A stretch of 41,063 bases of DNA from Prolixibacteraceae bacterium. Its GTDB lineage: Bacteria; Bacteroidota; Bacteroidia; Bacteroidales; Prolixibacteraceae. The DNA lies in contig JAIOZY010000045.1 in NCBI GenBank assembly GCA_021740385.1, positions 1-41,063 on the forward strand. The letters are read 5' to 3'. Shown piece by piece: positions 6,770 through 15,906 of this stretch. The notes beneath the pieces were generated by a model. It was not told the origin of the DNA. It worked only from the letters and a program-made list of their open reading frames with translations, and ran no database searches. The position numbers and the translations under genes were made by a program. Numbering within the stretch: the first letter of the stretch is position 1; every line of letters begins with the position of its first letter.

Positions 6770-9700
6770 TCAAAATGCAATGTTTACACCAAAATAAAAC
6801 ATTTGCGTTAACGGATAAACTCCCAGGTCAACTCCCGATTCAAGAATTGAAGATGAATTATCTCCGGCAGCAATTCCTGCAACTTCCGGATCGAGGCCGG
6901 TATAATTGGTTATAGTCAGGAGATTTTTTGCACCTCCGTAGATCCTCAATTTATCAATTCCAACTTTAGATGTTATCGATTGTGGAACGGTGTACCCGAT
7001 AACGAGGTTTTTCAACCTCAGGTATGAACCGTCCTCGATAAAGAAGTCGGTAAGTTTGTTGTAGTTTTCAGAGTTATTCCTGGGTATGTCGGTATCGAGG
7101 TTTTGTTTTACAACAAGCATTGAATCTCCGGTGTCACCAACCCAGGCATAAATATCTTTCTCAACATAACGGTCGCCAAATGCCTTTGCCCTGTTTACGT
7201 AACCCTGATGGTAATAAGTATACTGCTTAATCCCGTTCATTATTTTGTTGCCAATAGTTCCGTTAAAGAAAGCTGACAGGTCGAATCCTTTGTATTCAAG
7301 ATTAATGTTTAAACCATATACAAGTATTGGCAGCGGGCTTCCAAGGTTTACTTTATCAGCATCGGTGATTGCACCGTCATCGTTAACATCTTTTATACGA
7401 ATGTCACCGGGAGCTGACTTAAACTGTGCATACTGAATCGATCCGTCTTCCAATTCCTTGTAGGGCTGGTTTGTAATGATTGTCCAGCGCCCGTCAACAA
7501 TGGTCGGATCGGTTTCACGGAAAAGCCCATCAGTTTGAAAACCATAAAACTGGGCTACCGGCTGTCCAATACAGGTCAGGTTTGTTGGATTTACTACGTG
7601 TACACCTCCGCGCAATAAAGAATCTTCGGCAAGGCTCAAAATCTCGTTACGAACCCCTGAGAAGTTCAGGTCGATCGATCCTTTCAATTCACCTTCGCTT
7701 TTACGGCCGGTAATGGTTACTTCATACCCCCTGTTCCTGATGCTGCCAATATTTACTTCCGGATAACTTCCATTGAAAGTTCCGGCAATACGCGATACTT
7801 CCTGAAGCATTAGCATACCTTCGTTTACTTTGTCGAAAACATCGGCGGTAATCGAAAGCCTGTTGTCGAAGAGTGCAAGGTCTAACCCCAGGTTCGACAT
7901 GTTAACCGATTCCCAGTGAATTTCAGGATTTGCGATCTGGAAAGGTCCTGTTCCAACCTGGGTGGTTAAATTATCAACTGAATACCTGAACTTGGGCGAT
8001 GTTTCAACCTGAGAAAGATACGGGAAACCTGTACGGGCATTGGCTCCTGTTTGTCCATATCCAAAACGTAACTTACCAAAACTGATCACATTAACATTTC
8101 TCATGAATTCTTCTTCGGTAAATTTCCAGCCTACTGAGAATGAAGGGAATGTACCCCAGCGAAAACGAGGGCCGAAACTGCTTGAACCATCACGGCGAAC
8201 GTTTACGGTTAACAGGTATTTGCCCATGAAGTCGTAGTTTAAACGGCCAAAGTAGGCTTGTGTTGCACTAATGTAACCTGTACCGTCAACATTTTGAATG
8301 TCGTCGGAACTGTTGGTCGATTTGGTGAAATAGAGCATCCACGGGTCGCTACTGGCCATATCAAGCCTGGTACCTTCAACGTTGTAACCCCACCACTTAT
8401 TGGCCTCCATACCTGCCATTAACGAGAGATTATGGCTACCGGCTATTGTTACCTGGTAATTCAGAATATTCTGCGCAGTATAAGAAAAACTACGATCCAA
8501 GTTCATGTAAAGTTCATCTTTCGGGTTATTATCGGTTGGCGAGGCATAATATTTAGCTGTGTATTGTTTAACATCGCCAAAACCTAGTTTACCTGTAAAA
8601 CGGCTTGTAAAATCGAGTCCTTTAAGAATATTGATTTTAAGCCCGAAATTACCTTCAAAAAAGTTTTGCTTGTTAACCTTGTCAACAACATCAAGTTTTA
8701 CTGAAGGATGAACAGTGCTGAATTTTGAAATAGTCCATTGTCCGTTTTCATCGTATTCAGGAATGCTCGGATCCATCTGAAGGGTTGAATTAATCGGGTT
8801 CCAGTAGTAATGATGCCATTTCCACTCATCAAAGCCCTCGCCAACAGTATTAACAAACGATAATTTTTGATCGAATGTAATCCTTTTTGAAAGTTTTTGT
8901 TCGGCATTTAACCTAAGTGTAAAACGTTGGTAATTTGAGTTCCGGATAATCCCTTCCTGGTCACTGTAACTTGCACTGAACAGGATGTTTGAATATTCAT
9001 TCCCTCCGGAAACAGTAACATCGTAATTCTGAACAAGAGCCGGTTTGAAAATGAACTCCTGCCAGTCGTAGGTAGGCAATGTGTCGGGTTGTGTATTCAG
9101 CGCTTCATTCCAGGTCTTCTTTCTTGAATTTTCCCACTCGACTTCTTCGTTCACAGACATCCACTCCTGGGAATTCATCATCTCAATCATATTGATGGCA
9201 CTTTCAACGCCACGATATGCATTAAAGGTAGTTCTTATTTTACCTGCTTTCCCTTTTCTGGTAGTTACCAGAATTACACCGTTACCACCGGTTGCTCCGT
9301 AAATTGCAGCCGAAGAAGCATCCTTCAAAACTTCAATCGATTCGATGTCGCTTGGGTTCAGGTGGTTCAGGTCGCCTTGTACTCCATCAATAATTACCAG
9401 GGGTTCGGTCCCGTTAATTGAGCTTATACCGCGAATCTGGATACTAACTCCTTCACCAGGACGCCCCGATTTGTTTGTGATGTTAACACCTGCTGCCTGA
9501 CCCTGAAGTGCCTGTTCAAGATTAGGTAATGGCTGTTTTGTAAGTTTTTCGCTGTTAACCGATGCAACAGCCCCAGTAAGATCACTTTTTTTCTGAACAC
9601 CGTAACCAGTCACAACCACCTCGTCGAGCCCGTATATATCTTCTTCGAGCGTAACATTAATAACGGTATTGTCTCCTACAGTCACTTCTTTATCACGGTA

Positions 9701-9988
9701 TCCGACAAAGCTGAAGACCAGCACATCTTTTGCGGATGCCATAATTGAGTAATTGCCTTCGAGGTCGGTTACCGATCCTACCGATGTGCCTTTTACAACA
9801 ACGGTCAATGCCGGTAGTGGCTCATTGGTATCGGCATCTGTAACCTGTCCGGTAATCATTTTTTTGCCGTCTTGCATGCTGCTGCTTGCATGGGCTGCAT
9901 TTTGCTGAAAAAGCAAAAGCGTCAATGCAAAGGTTAGCATGAAGATGCTTTTTCCTCCTGAGAGGCTTAATGATCGTTTTTCTTTCAT
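6770..9988 (-). CDS. SusC/RagA-family TonB-dependent transporter
   Basis: This is a 1072-residue TonB-linked outer-membrane beta-barrel that imports the ligand captured by SusD. After a signal peptide come a carboxypeptidase-regulatory-like domain (about residues 43-115, starting ITGQVTDADTNEPLPALTV), a TonB-box/plug region with DEVVVTGYGVQKKSDLTGAV (about 122-141), and the SusC plug signature SDIESIEVLKDASSAAIYGATGGNG (about 213-237). A long beta-barrel ends in an aromatic strand (MFYFGVNIAF). The length is normal. There is no N-terminal STN domain, so signalling to an anti-sigma factor is not suggested, and none is encoded nearby. Confidence 0.95.
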   Translation of the reverse strand: MKEKRSLSLSGGKSIFMLTFALTLLLFQQNAAHASSSMQDGKKMITGQVTDADTNEPLPALTVVVKGTSVGSVTDLEGNYSIMASAKDVLVFSFVGYRDKEVTVGDNTVINVTLEEDIYGLDEVVVTGYGVQKKSDLTGAVASVNSEKLTKQPLPNLEQALQGQAAGVNITNKSGRPGEGVSIQIRGISSINGTEPLVIIDGVQGDLNHLNPSDIESIEVLKDASSAAIYGATGGNGVILVTTRKGKAGKIRTTFNAYRGVESAINMIEMMNSQEWMSVNEEVEWENSRKKTWNEALNTQPDTLPTYDWQEFIFKPALVQNYDVTVSGGNEYSNILFSASYSDQEGIIRNSNYQRFTLRLNAEQKLSKRITFDQKLSFVNTVGEGFDEWKWHHYYWNPINSTLQMDPSIPEYDENGQWTISKFSTVHPSVKLDVVDKVNKQNFFEGNFGLKINILKGLDFTSRFTGKLGFGDVKQYTAKYYASPTDNNPKDELYMNLDRSFSYTAQNILNYQVTIAGSHNLSLMAGMEANKWWGYNVEGTRLDMASSDPWMLYFTKSTNSSDDIQNVDGTGYISATQAYFGRLNYDFMGKYLLTVNVRRDGSSSFGPRFRWGTFPSFSVGWKFTEEEFMRNVNVISFGKLRFGYGQTGANARTGFPYLSQVETSPKFRYSVDNLTTQVGTGPFQIANPEIHWESVNMSNLGLDLALFDNRLSITADVFDKVNEGMLMLQEVSRIAGTFNGSYPEVNIGSIRNRGYEVTITGRKSEGELKGSIDLNFSGVRNEILSLAEDSLLRGGVHVVNPTNLTCIGQPVAQFYGFQTDGLFRETDPTIVDGRWTIITNQPYKELEDGSIQYAQFKSAPGDIRIKDVNDDGAITDADKVNLGSPLPILVYGLNINLEYKGFDLSAFFNGTIGNKIMNGIKQYTYYHQGYVNRAKAFGDRYVEKDIYAWVGDTGDSMLVVKQNLDTDIPRNNSENYNKLTDFFIEDGSYLRLKNLVIGYTVPQSITSKVGIDKLRIYGGAKNLLTITNYTGLDPEVAGIAAGDNSSSILESGVDLGVYPLTQMFYFGVNIAF

Positions 9989-10487
9989 AGATTTAGGTTT
10001 TTGAATGTAATTAAACTTAGTGCGTATTGAAGGTTAATTTTCACTTTTCAATACTGTGTATTTGTTTCATTTTTCCTTTATTCTTTTTAATAGTATTCGT
10101 TAGAATGGTCAAAACTATATGATTTAGGCCGAAGCGCTATTCATTAATAGAGCATCATGTTTCATTTGTGAAGCATAAATGAAAAACGACTTTTAAGAAT
10201 ATCAAACGATGAAAGTGAAACGGCAATCCGGGATACGGTATTGCTCCGTGGTTCGTGGCCCACAAGCCCGTTAAGGTGTACAAAAAAACATGCCACAAAA
10301 ACATAGAAAGGATATTTTTGGGGCCGAAATTTCAGCCGAAGGGTGGGGCACCCCTCCAGAATTTGTAATATAGAAATTAGCCCTGCAGAGAATAATTCTT
10401 TGTGAAGTTTTTGCTCTTCCCTGATCAGAATGTTGGTTGGGCAATCTTGCAATAATATCTTTGCGATCATATTAAACCGGAACTTTT
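9989..10487. other. Divergent intergenic region between susC and the aldolase gene
   Basis: This 499-nt gap should hold promoters for both directions. A candidate minus-strand element is listed separately. A GGGTG/CACCC hairpin lies at 10341-10353. The minus-strand reading frame at 10162-10470 has no domain and looks spurious. Confidence 0.5.
10110..10117 (-). promoter_or_regulatory. Candidate -7 box upstream of susC
   Basis: The minus strand reads TAGTTTTG, matching the Bacteroidota TAnnTTTG box, about 120 nt before the susC start. No TTTG -33 box is seen at the right distance, so the call is weak. Confidence 0.3.
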
Positions 10488-11783
10488 ATGAAGCAAATGG
10501 ATACTAAATGGATGCACCCTGCTGTCCAAATTACAAAAATCATAACACGTATATACCGTAACGGAATGACAACCACTTCGGGCGGGAATATTTCAATTAT
10601 GGATGAAAACGGTGATATTTGGGTTACACCATCGGCAGTTGACAAAGGGTCGCTTACCCCCGATGATGTTATTTGTGTTAAAGCCAATGGCAAGATATCC
10701 GGAAAACATAAACCATCGTCGGAGTTTCCATTTCATAAAGCCATTTACGAAACACGGCCCGACATTAAAGCCGTAGTTCATGCGCATCCCCCTGCACTGG
10801 TTTCCTTCAGCATTGTGCGCAAAATACCCGATACCAACATTATACCCCAGGCCAAGTATATTTGTGGCCCCATTGGTTACGCTCCCTACGAAATTCCAGG
10901 CAGCGAGGCCCTTGGGCAAAACATTGCCAATGAGTTTGAGAAAGGCTACATGGCTGTGATTATGGAAAACCACGGGATGGTTCTGGGCGGAAGCGACCTG
11001 ATGGATGCCTACACCCGTTTTGAAACCCTTGAGTTTTGCGCACGCACCATTATAAATGCCAAAGCCATTGGTAAACCACATTTTCTATCTGATGAGCAGA
11101 TCGAGATTTTCGAAACACAGGTACCCCACGATATTCCAAGGAATTTTGAATCAGATTATCCGCCCGATGAACTGGCCATACGCGAAGAGATTTGCAACAT
11201 TGTACGCCGCTCGTGCGACCAGGGGCTGATGATCAGTTCATACGGAACCGTTTCGGTAAGGTGGAAAAATGACGATTTTTTAATTACCCCATCGAATGTT
11301 GCCCGTTGGGATATTCAGCCCGAAGACATTGTACAGGTCAGGAACGGAAAAGCCGAAACCGGAAAAACACCCAGCCGGGCAATGTTTATGCATCAAAACA
11401 TTTACAGGGAAAACCCTGAAGTGAACTCCATTATTCTTACGCAACCACCAAATCTGATGGCTTTTGGCTGTACCGATGTGAAATTTGATGTGCGTACAAT
11501 ACCGGAAAGCTGGATATTTTTGCAGGATGTCCCCAAGGTTCCTTTCGGCAAGCAACTCCGGGGCGATTTAACCATTCCGAAATTATTGAGTGCCAATATT
11601 CCGGCGGTTTTTATCGCCAACGATTCGTTCATTGTTACGGGCGATAAATTGCTTCAGACATTCGACCGGCTCGAGGTGGCCGAATTTAGTGCAAAGTCGT
11701 TGGTAATGGCTGCCCCGCTTGGAACCATGGTTCCAATTAGTGACGGGCAAATTGAAGGGTTACGGAAAATGTTCCTGCAATAA
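10488..11783 (+). CDS. Tandem-domain class II aldolase/adducin-like protein with a degenerate second domain
   Basis: This 431-residue protein has two class II aldolase/adducin domains. The first (about 10-190) is intact: SGGNIS (31-36), E79 in SSEFPFH, zinc ligands H98 and H100 in HAHPP, and H162 in ENHG. The second (about 225-425) keeps the fold, but the matching positions read A298, L317, Q319 and D379, so metal and catalytic acid are lost. Intact members cleave sugar phosphates such as fuculose or rhamnulose 1-phosphate to dihydroxyacetone phosphate and an aldehyde. The second half is probably structural or regulatory. The gene is divergent from susCD and converges with the OstA-like gene, 7 nt apart. 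A link to sugar use is plausible but the substrate is unknown. Confidence 0.85.
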   Translation: MKQMDTKWMHPAVQITKIITRIYRNGMTTTSGGNISIMDENGDIWVTPSAVDKGSLTPDDVICVKANGKISGKHKPSSEFPFHKAIYETRPDIKAVVHAHPPALVSFSIVRKIPDTNIIPQAKYICGPIGYAPYEIPGSEALGQNIANEFEKGYMAVIMENHGMVLGGSDLMDAYTRFETLEFCARTIINAKAIGKPHFLSDEQIEIFETQVPHDIPRNFESDYPPDELAIREEICNIVRRSCDQGLMISSYGTVSVRWKNDDFLITPSNVARWDIQPEDIVQVRNGKAETGKTPSRAMFMHQNIYRENPEVNSIILTQPPNLMAFGCTDVKFDVRTIPESWIFLQDVPKVPFGKQLRGDLTIPKLLSANIPAVFIANDSFIVTGDKLLQTFDRLEVAEFSAKSLVMAAPLGTMVPISDGQIEGLRKMFLQ

Positions 11784-11790
11784 CGGCTGT

Positions 11791-13485
11791 TTATTCGATT
11801 TTTAAAAGCGAATTGCTTTTATCAAGTGGCGCGGTAACGGGGGTTTTTTCGAGTGTTTTTTCGCGCAGCCCTTTAACCGAAGGAAGGGGTTTGTTGATGT
11901 TTGATTTTGGAAGGATTTCTGGTACTGGTTCACCATCCTTATTCCTGAAAATATCGTAACGGCTAATAGGCCTTTCTTTTTCGCGCCAGTCAAACCCTTC
12001 AAGCATGGTCTCGGCCTCAACTTTATCCATCAGGGGTTTCATGGTACCAACCGGCGATTTCACAAAACTGATGCGGTTTATTTTGTTCTCTTTCAAATAT
12101 AAAACAATGTTGCTGCTTTCGGCTTTGTTTACACCAATATAGTCGTCCTCGTCAACCGGGTAATAGATTGATTGCCCGTTACCGTTCACATCAATTTTGG
12201 AGAGGCTGTTTCCGGTAATATAGCCAACCATGTTTTTACCTTTTATTTGGTTGAATTTTGACGAATCGACTTTTTGGATAATGAATGAATTGTTGGTCAG
12301 GTAAATGAAATTTGGCGGTTCGGCATTGGTTTCCACTTCAATAAAATCGGCACTCATTTGGTTGTTCTCCGACCAAAGTACCGGTTGTGTATAAAGTTGT
12401 GTGGTTGAGTCTTTTGTATAGTATTTCAGCGAGTCGCAAATGCCCTGCATGTCGTCTTTATAGTACCGTACATTGTAGTAGGTTGTAAATATTTTTTGGT
12501 TTACACCAGCCGTATCGGGCTGTGTTTGAAGGGTTTCGGCATGAAGAAATAGCGAATCGTTTTCGAAACATTGTATGAACAGCGCCGAATCGGTTACCAT
12601 GGCATATTTCGAGAAATCGTTATAGGTTGTGTTTTGCCCGGCAATGATGATGTTATTTGAAAAATCGTTGATAATCACATTGCCTTTGGCTGTGCCATCG
12701 CCGGTATTGTCGTTATAAAAAATGTAGTCGGCTTCGAGCTGGGTATCGCCCCGGCGCACGGTTGAATTCTTTAGCAGTTCCGACAGATTGTTTTTCGTAT
12801 CGAACCAGCCGTTTTCTGAATAAAGGTAGGTGCTGTCGCCAATAATGCGGGTAGGGCCAACAATGTAAACAACTTCGGTTTCGGTATTGTAGCGCATGGT
12901 GTCCGATGTCATCACGTAGTCGTCGTTAATTAGTTTAACACTGTCCTTAAAAAACAGTTCTTTCTTTTTTGAATAGTATCTCCCGATGATGCTGGTAAGC
13001 GTATTGGTACTGTCAACAATCTGGCCGCCATAATTGTAGTAGCCGATTTCTTCTTTCATGTCAAAGTCGAGCGAATCGGTTGTGAGGGTGAGCGTGGGGT
13101 CTTTAAGTTTAACATTGTTTCGGGCATTGGCAATGCCGTTGTCGCCATCGTAATGAATAAAACGGGCGTACATGTGAAGGGTGTCGTTTTTTATGATGTG
13201 TACATTTCCAAAAGCATCAACCGTATTGGTTGAAGAAAACGACCAGGCGCTGTCGCAAAAAACGAGTATGTCTTTGTGTGCCATTTTCACGTTGCCAATA
13301 AGGCGTTGTGCATTTTTAATAATGGCTTCGTTATAAAGCAGTGAGTCGGCATTTTCAATGGTAATTTTCTTTTTGGTTTTTGTTTGTGAATGGAGGGGGG
13401 TGGTTAAACCGCCCAGTAAAAAAGAAAAAATTATCCCGGTTATCCAGAAAGTTTTTAATGGCCGTTTATGCTTTTCATGTTCCAT
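11791..13485 (-). CDS. OstA-like (LptA/LptD N-domain-like) envelope protein
   Basis: The product is about 564 residues if started at the ATG at 13485, which puts a hydrophobic signal segment (TFWITGIIFSFLLGGL) near its N-terminus. The frame extends to 13533 and would then overlap moxR by 35 nt, so the shorter start is preferred. The body has repeated beta-strand units such as VDAFGNVHIIKNDTLHMYARFIHYDG, the pattern of OstA/LptA jelly-roll proteins that bind or bridge lipopolysaccharide between membranes. Bacteroidota often carry such a long OstA-like protein of undefined exact role. It lies directly downstream of moxR, which ends at 13499, and is probably cotranscribed from the moxR promoter. 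Confidence 0.75.
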   Translation of the reverse strand: MEHEKHKRPLKTFWITGIIFSFLLGGLTTPLHSQTKTKKKITIENADSLLYNEAIIKNAQRLIGNVKMAHKDILVFCDSAWSFSSTNTVDAFGNVHIIKNDTLHMYARFIHYDGDNGIANARNNVKLKDPTLTLTTDSLDFDMKEEIGYYNYGGQIVDSTNTLTSIIGRYYSKKKELFFKDSVKLINDDYVMTSDTMRYNTETEVVYIVGPTRIIGDSTYLYSENGWFDTKNNLSELLKNSTVRRGDTQLEADYIFYNDNTGDGTAKGNVIINDFSNNIIIAGQNTTYNDFSKYAMVTDSALFIQCFENDSLFLHAETLQTQPDTAGVNQKIFTTYYNVRYYKDDMQGICDSLKYYTKDSTTQLYTQPVLWSENNQMSADFIEVETNAEPPNFIYLTNNSFIIQKVDSSKFNQIKGKNMVGYITGNSLSKIDVNGNGQSIYYPVDEDDYIGVNKAESSNIVLYLKENKINRISFVKSPVGTMKPLMDKVEAETMLEGFDWREKERPISRYDIFRNKDGEPVPEILPKSNINKPLPSVKGLREKTLEKTPVTAPLDKSNSLLKIE

Positions 13486-13498
13486 GTTGTTTGGCGGT

Positions 13499-14467
13499 TC
13501 ACGATTTAAGCAGTTGGTTAATAATTTCGTCAACGGAAATGTTTTCGGCTTCGGCCTTGTAGTTTTTAATGATCCTGTGGCGTAAAATTGGAACAGCTAC
13601 CGCGTTAACATTTTCGATATCGGGCGAGTACCTGCCGTTTAAAGCAGCATGGGTTTTGGCACCTAAAATAAGGTATTGCGAAGCCCTGGGCCCGGCACCC
13701 CATTTAAGGAAATTGTTTGTTACGGCCGGGGCAAGTTTGGTGCCCGGGCGTGTTTTCGATGCAAGTGTTACGGCATATTTGAGCACGTTGTCGTTTACCG
13801 GTATTTTGCGAATAATATTTTGAAAGTCAATAATATCCTCTTTTGTTATTATCGGTTTCAGGCTGGTTTCGAATGCTGAAGTTGTGTTTTTAACAACGGT
13901 GAGTTCATCGTTGTATTCAGGGTAGTCGAGCCATAACGAAAACATGAACCGGTCGAGTTGTGCTTCGGGCAGCGGATAAGTCCCTTCCTGTTCGATTGGG
14001 TTTTGGGTTGCCAATACAAAGAAGGGTTTGTCGAGAATGAAATGGCGCCCTGCCGATGTAACCGATTTTTCCTGCATGGCCTCGAGTAAAGCCGATTGGG
14101 TTTTTGGCGGTGTGCGGTTAATCTCGTCGGCCAGAATAATGTTGGCAAAAATGGGGCCCTTTATGAATTTAAATTCTTTTTTCTGATCGAGTATTTCAGT
14201 GCCAATAATATCGGAGGGCATCAGGTCGGGTGTAAACTGGATGCGTTTGTAATCGAGGTCTAAAACTTGTGAAATGGTGTTTACTAAAAGTGTTTTTGCC
14301 AGGCCGGGTACCCCAATAAGCAGGCAGTGTCCCTGGCTAAAAATGGAGATAAGTACCTGGCGGATGATTTCATCCTGTCCATATATTACTTTCCCAATTT
14401 CGTTGAGCAAATCGGTGTTTTTTTTGCTTAAAAGATCGATGGCTTCTGAATCGTTGTTGTATTTCAT
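13499..14467 (-). CDS. MoxR-family AAA+ ATPase
   Basis: This 322-residue cytoplasmic AAA+ ATPase has Walker A GVPGLAKT (52-59), Walker B/DEIN motif ADEINR (113-118), the block ATQNPIEQEGTYPLPEAQLDRF, and a C-terminal lid domain. MoxR proteins act as chaperones that insert cofactors or activate partners, usually beside DUF58 or von Willebrand factor A genes. No such partner is present here: the downstream gene is OstA-like and the upstream ones are periplasmic isomerases. Length and motifs are normal. A well-formed promoter lies 50 nt upstream. Confidence 0.92.
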   Translation of the reverse strand: MKYNNDSEAIDLLSKKNTDLLNEIGKVIYGQDEIIRQVLISIFSQGHCLLIGVPGLAKTLLVNTISQVLDLDYKRIQFTPDLMPSDIIGTEILDQKKEFKFIKGPIFANIILADEINRTPPKTQSALLEAMQEKSVTSAGRHFILDKPFFVLATQNPIEQEGTYPLPEAQLDRFMFSLWLDYPEYNDELTVVKNTTSAFETSLKPIITKEDIIDFQNIIRKIPVNDNVLKYAVTLASKTRPGTKLAPAVTNNFLKWGAGPRASQYLILGAKTHAALNGRYSPDIENVNAVAVPILRHRIIKNYKAEAENISVDEIINQLLKS

Positions 14468-14516
14468 TTTTAACTTTTTATCAAAATTTACTGCCTCTTA
14501 AGGCACGTTTGACGGC

Positions 14517-14548
14517 CAAATATACTACCGGCCGAAATAATGAGCAAA
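14517..14548 (-). promoter_or_regulatory. Promoter of moxR (Bacteroidota type)
   Basis: The minus strand carries TTTG (14548-14545), a 20-nt spacer and TATATTTG (14524-14517). This fits the Bacteroidota consensus TTTG-N19-21-TAnnTTTG. Transcription should start near 14510, leaving a leader of about 40 nt that contains a TGCC/GGCA dyad at about 14491-14505. The box lies just downstream of the preceding PPIase stop, which separates moxR from that operon. Confidence 0.65.
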
Positions 14549-14554
14549 AATAAC

Positions 14555-15904
14555 CTATTTTATCCAGTTTTTAAATTTGAAATCGCAGTTCGCGTAAGTG
14601 TCATCTATTCTGATGTATGTTTTCGATTGTAGTTTGCTGATCCACTCCTGGATGGTATCATCTTTTTTCTTTTCAAGGTACAAGTCGCTAATAAGCTGAT
14701 AGTCTTCCGAGAGGTTGGCCGTGTGCTTTTCCGTTTTGTTCAGCAATTTAACGATCATGAAGTTTTCGCGGCTTTGTTCATCGGTCGAGACGAAAGGTTT
14801 TGAAATTTCGTTAATTTCCATTTTTGTTAAAACCTTCGAAACGGCCGGTGGCAGCATTTCTGCTTCAAATTTCGATGACATGGTCATGGGGTTGATAACC
14901 CGTCCGCCGTTGCTTCTTGAATTTTTATCGGTTGAATACCTGAAAGCCGCCTCTTCAAAAGTAATATCGCCTTTACGTATGGCGTTGGCAATACTGTCGA
15001 GCAGGTTTAATTGTTTCTCTTTAGTTTCAATTTCAATTTTAGGTTTTATCAGAATATGACGGCACCTGATCTTTTCGCCCTTGCGGTCGACCATTTGGAT
15101 AATATGGTAACCGAATTCGCTTTTAACGACGTTTGAAACCTGGCCGGGCCTCAGGCTAAAAGCGGCAGCCGAAAATGCCGGATCCATGCTGGCTTTGCCA
15201 AAATAGCCCAGGTCGCCGCCCAGTTTTGCCGATGGGCCTTCTGAATACAAAACGGCAAACATGGTAAAGTTTTCCCCGTCTTCAACCCGTTTTTTAATGT
15301 CGCGCAATTGTTCTTTTATGCGGTTTTCTTCTTCCTCGCTAACCCTTGGTGTGATTGAAATTTGAGCGTATTCATATTGCGTATTTATGGTCATTTTTTC
15401 ATCGTCGTCGAGGTTGTTGTAATAGTGCCTGACTTCCGAAGGGGTAACCGTTACGTTTTCAACAATTTTGTTGCGCATTTGGCTGCTAAGTATTTCGTTT
15501 TTTATCACATCGGTCAGTTCCGATTTGAGCTGAACGATGGGCTTTTTAAAATAATCTTCAACCGCTTTTTCCGAGCCGAGATGCTGAACAAAGTATTGAA
15601 TGCGCATGTCGAGCTGTTGGTTAATCTGGTTATCGGTAACCGTAATGAGGGTATCGAGTTCGGCTTCGGCAACCATCAGCTTTTCAATCATTAAGTTTTC
15701 GAGTATTTCACATTTCATGTCGCCATCGGAGGTGATACCCTGTGCCTGGTTTTGCAGGTAAATGGCCTCAATGTCCGATTTCAGAATAACATTACTCCCA
15801 ATAATGGCAATTATCTGGTCAATGATTTTATCCTGTGCTTTTATAAAGATCGGGAATGAAATCAGTATTATAAAAAGGGTAATAAAAAACCGCTTGTAAG
15901 TCAT
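14555..15904 (-). CDS. SurA-like periplasmic peptidylprolyl isomerase
   Basis: This 449-residue exported chaperone-isomerase helps fold outer-membrane proteins. It has an N-terminal signal peptide ending in KAQ (about residue 24), a SurA N-terminal helical domain (about 25-165), and two parvulin (PpiC) domains. The first runs from about 175 to 275, with GGDLGYFGKASMDPAFSAAAF and FGYHIIQMVDR. The second starts at RCRHILIKPK near 280. The length fits SurA. It is the third gene of a minus-strand run of three related proteins, 2 nt after the previous one, so it is very likely in an operon with it. Confidence 0.88.
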   Translation of the reverse strand: MTYKRFFITLFIILISFPIFIKAQDKIIDQIIAIIGSNVILKSDIEAIYLQNQAQGITSDGDMKCEILENLMIEKLMVAEAELDTLITVTDNQINQQLDMRIQYFVQHLGSEKAVEDYFKKPIVQLKSELTDVIKNEILSSQMRNKIVENVTVTPSEVRHYYNNLDDDEKMTINTQYEYAQISITPRVSEEEENRIKEQLRDIKKRVEDGENFTMFAVLYSEGPSAKLGGDLGYFGKASMDPAFSAAAFSLRPGQVSNVVKSEFGYHIIQMVDRKGEKIRCRHILIKPKIEIETKEKQLNLLDSIANAIRKGDITFEEAAFRYSTDKNSRSNGGRVINPMTMSSKFEAEMLPPAVSKVLTKMEINEISKPFVSTDEQSRENFMIVKLLNKTEKHTANLSEDYQLISDLYLEKKKDDTIQEWISKLQSKTYIRIDDTYANCDFKFKNWIK

Positions 15905-15906
15905 GA

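Noticed and set aside
10162-10470. 102-residue minus-strand frame upstream of the aldolase gene
   Set aside because: No recognisable domain, sits in divergent intergenic DNA that must carry promoters, and overlaps a GC-rich hairpin.
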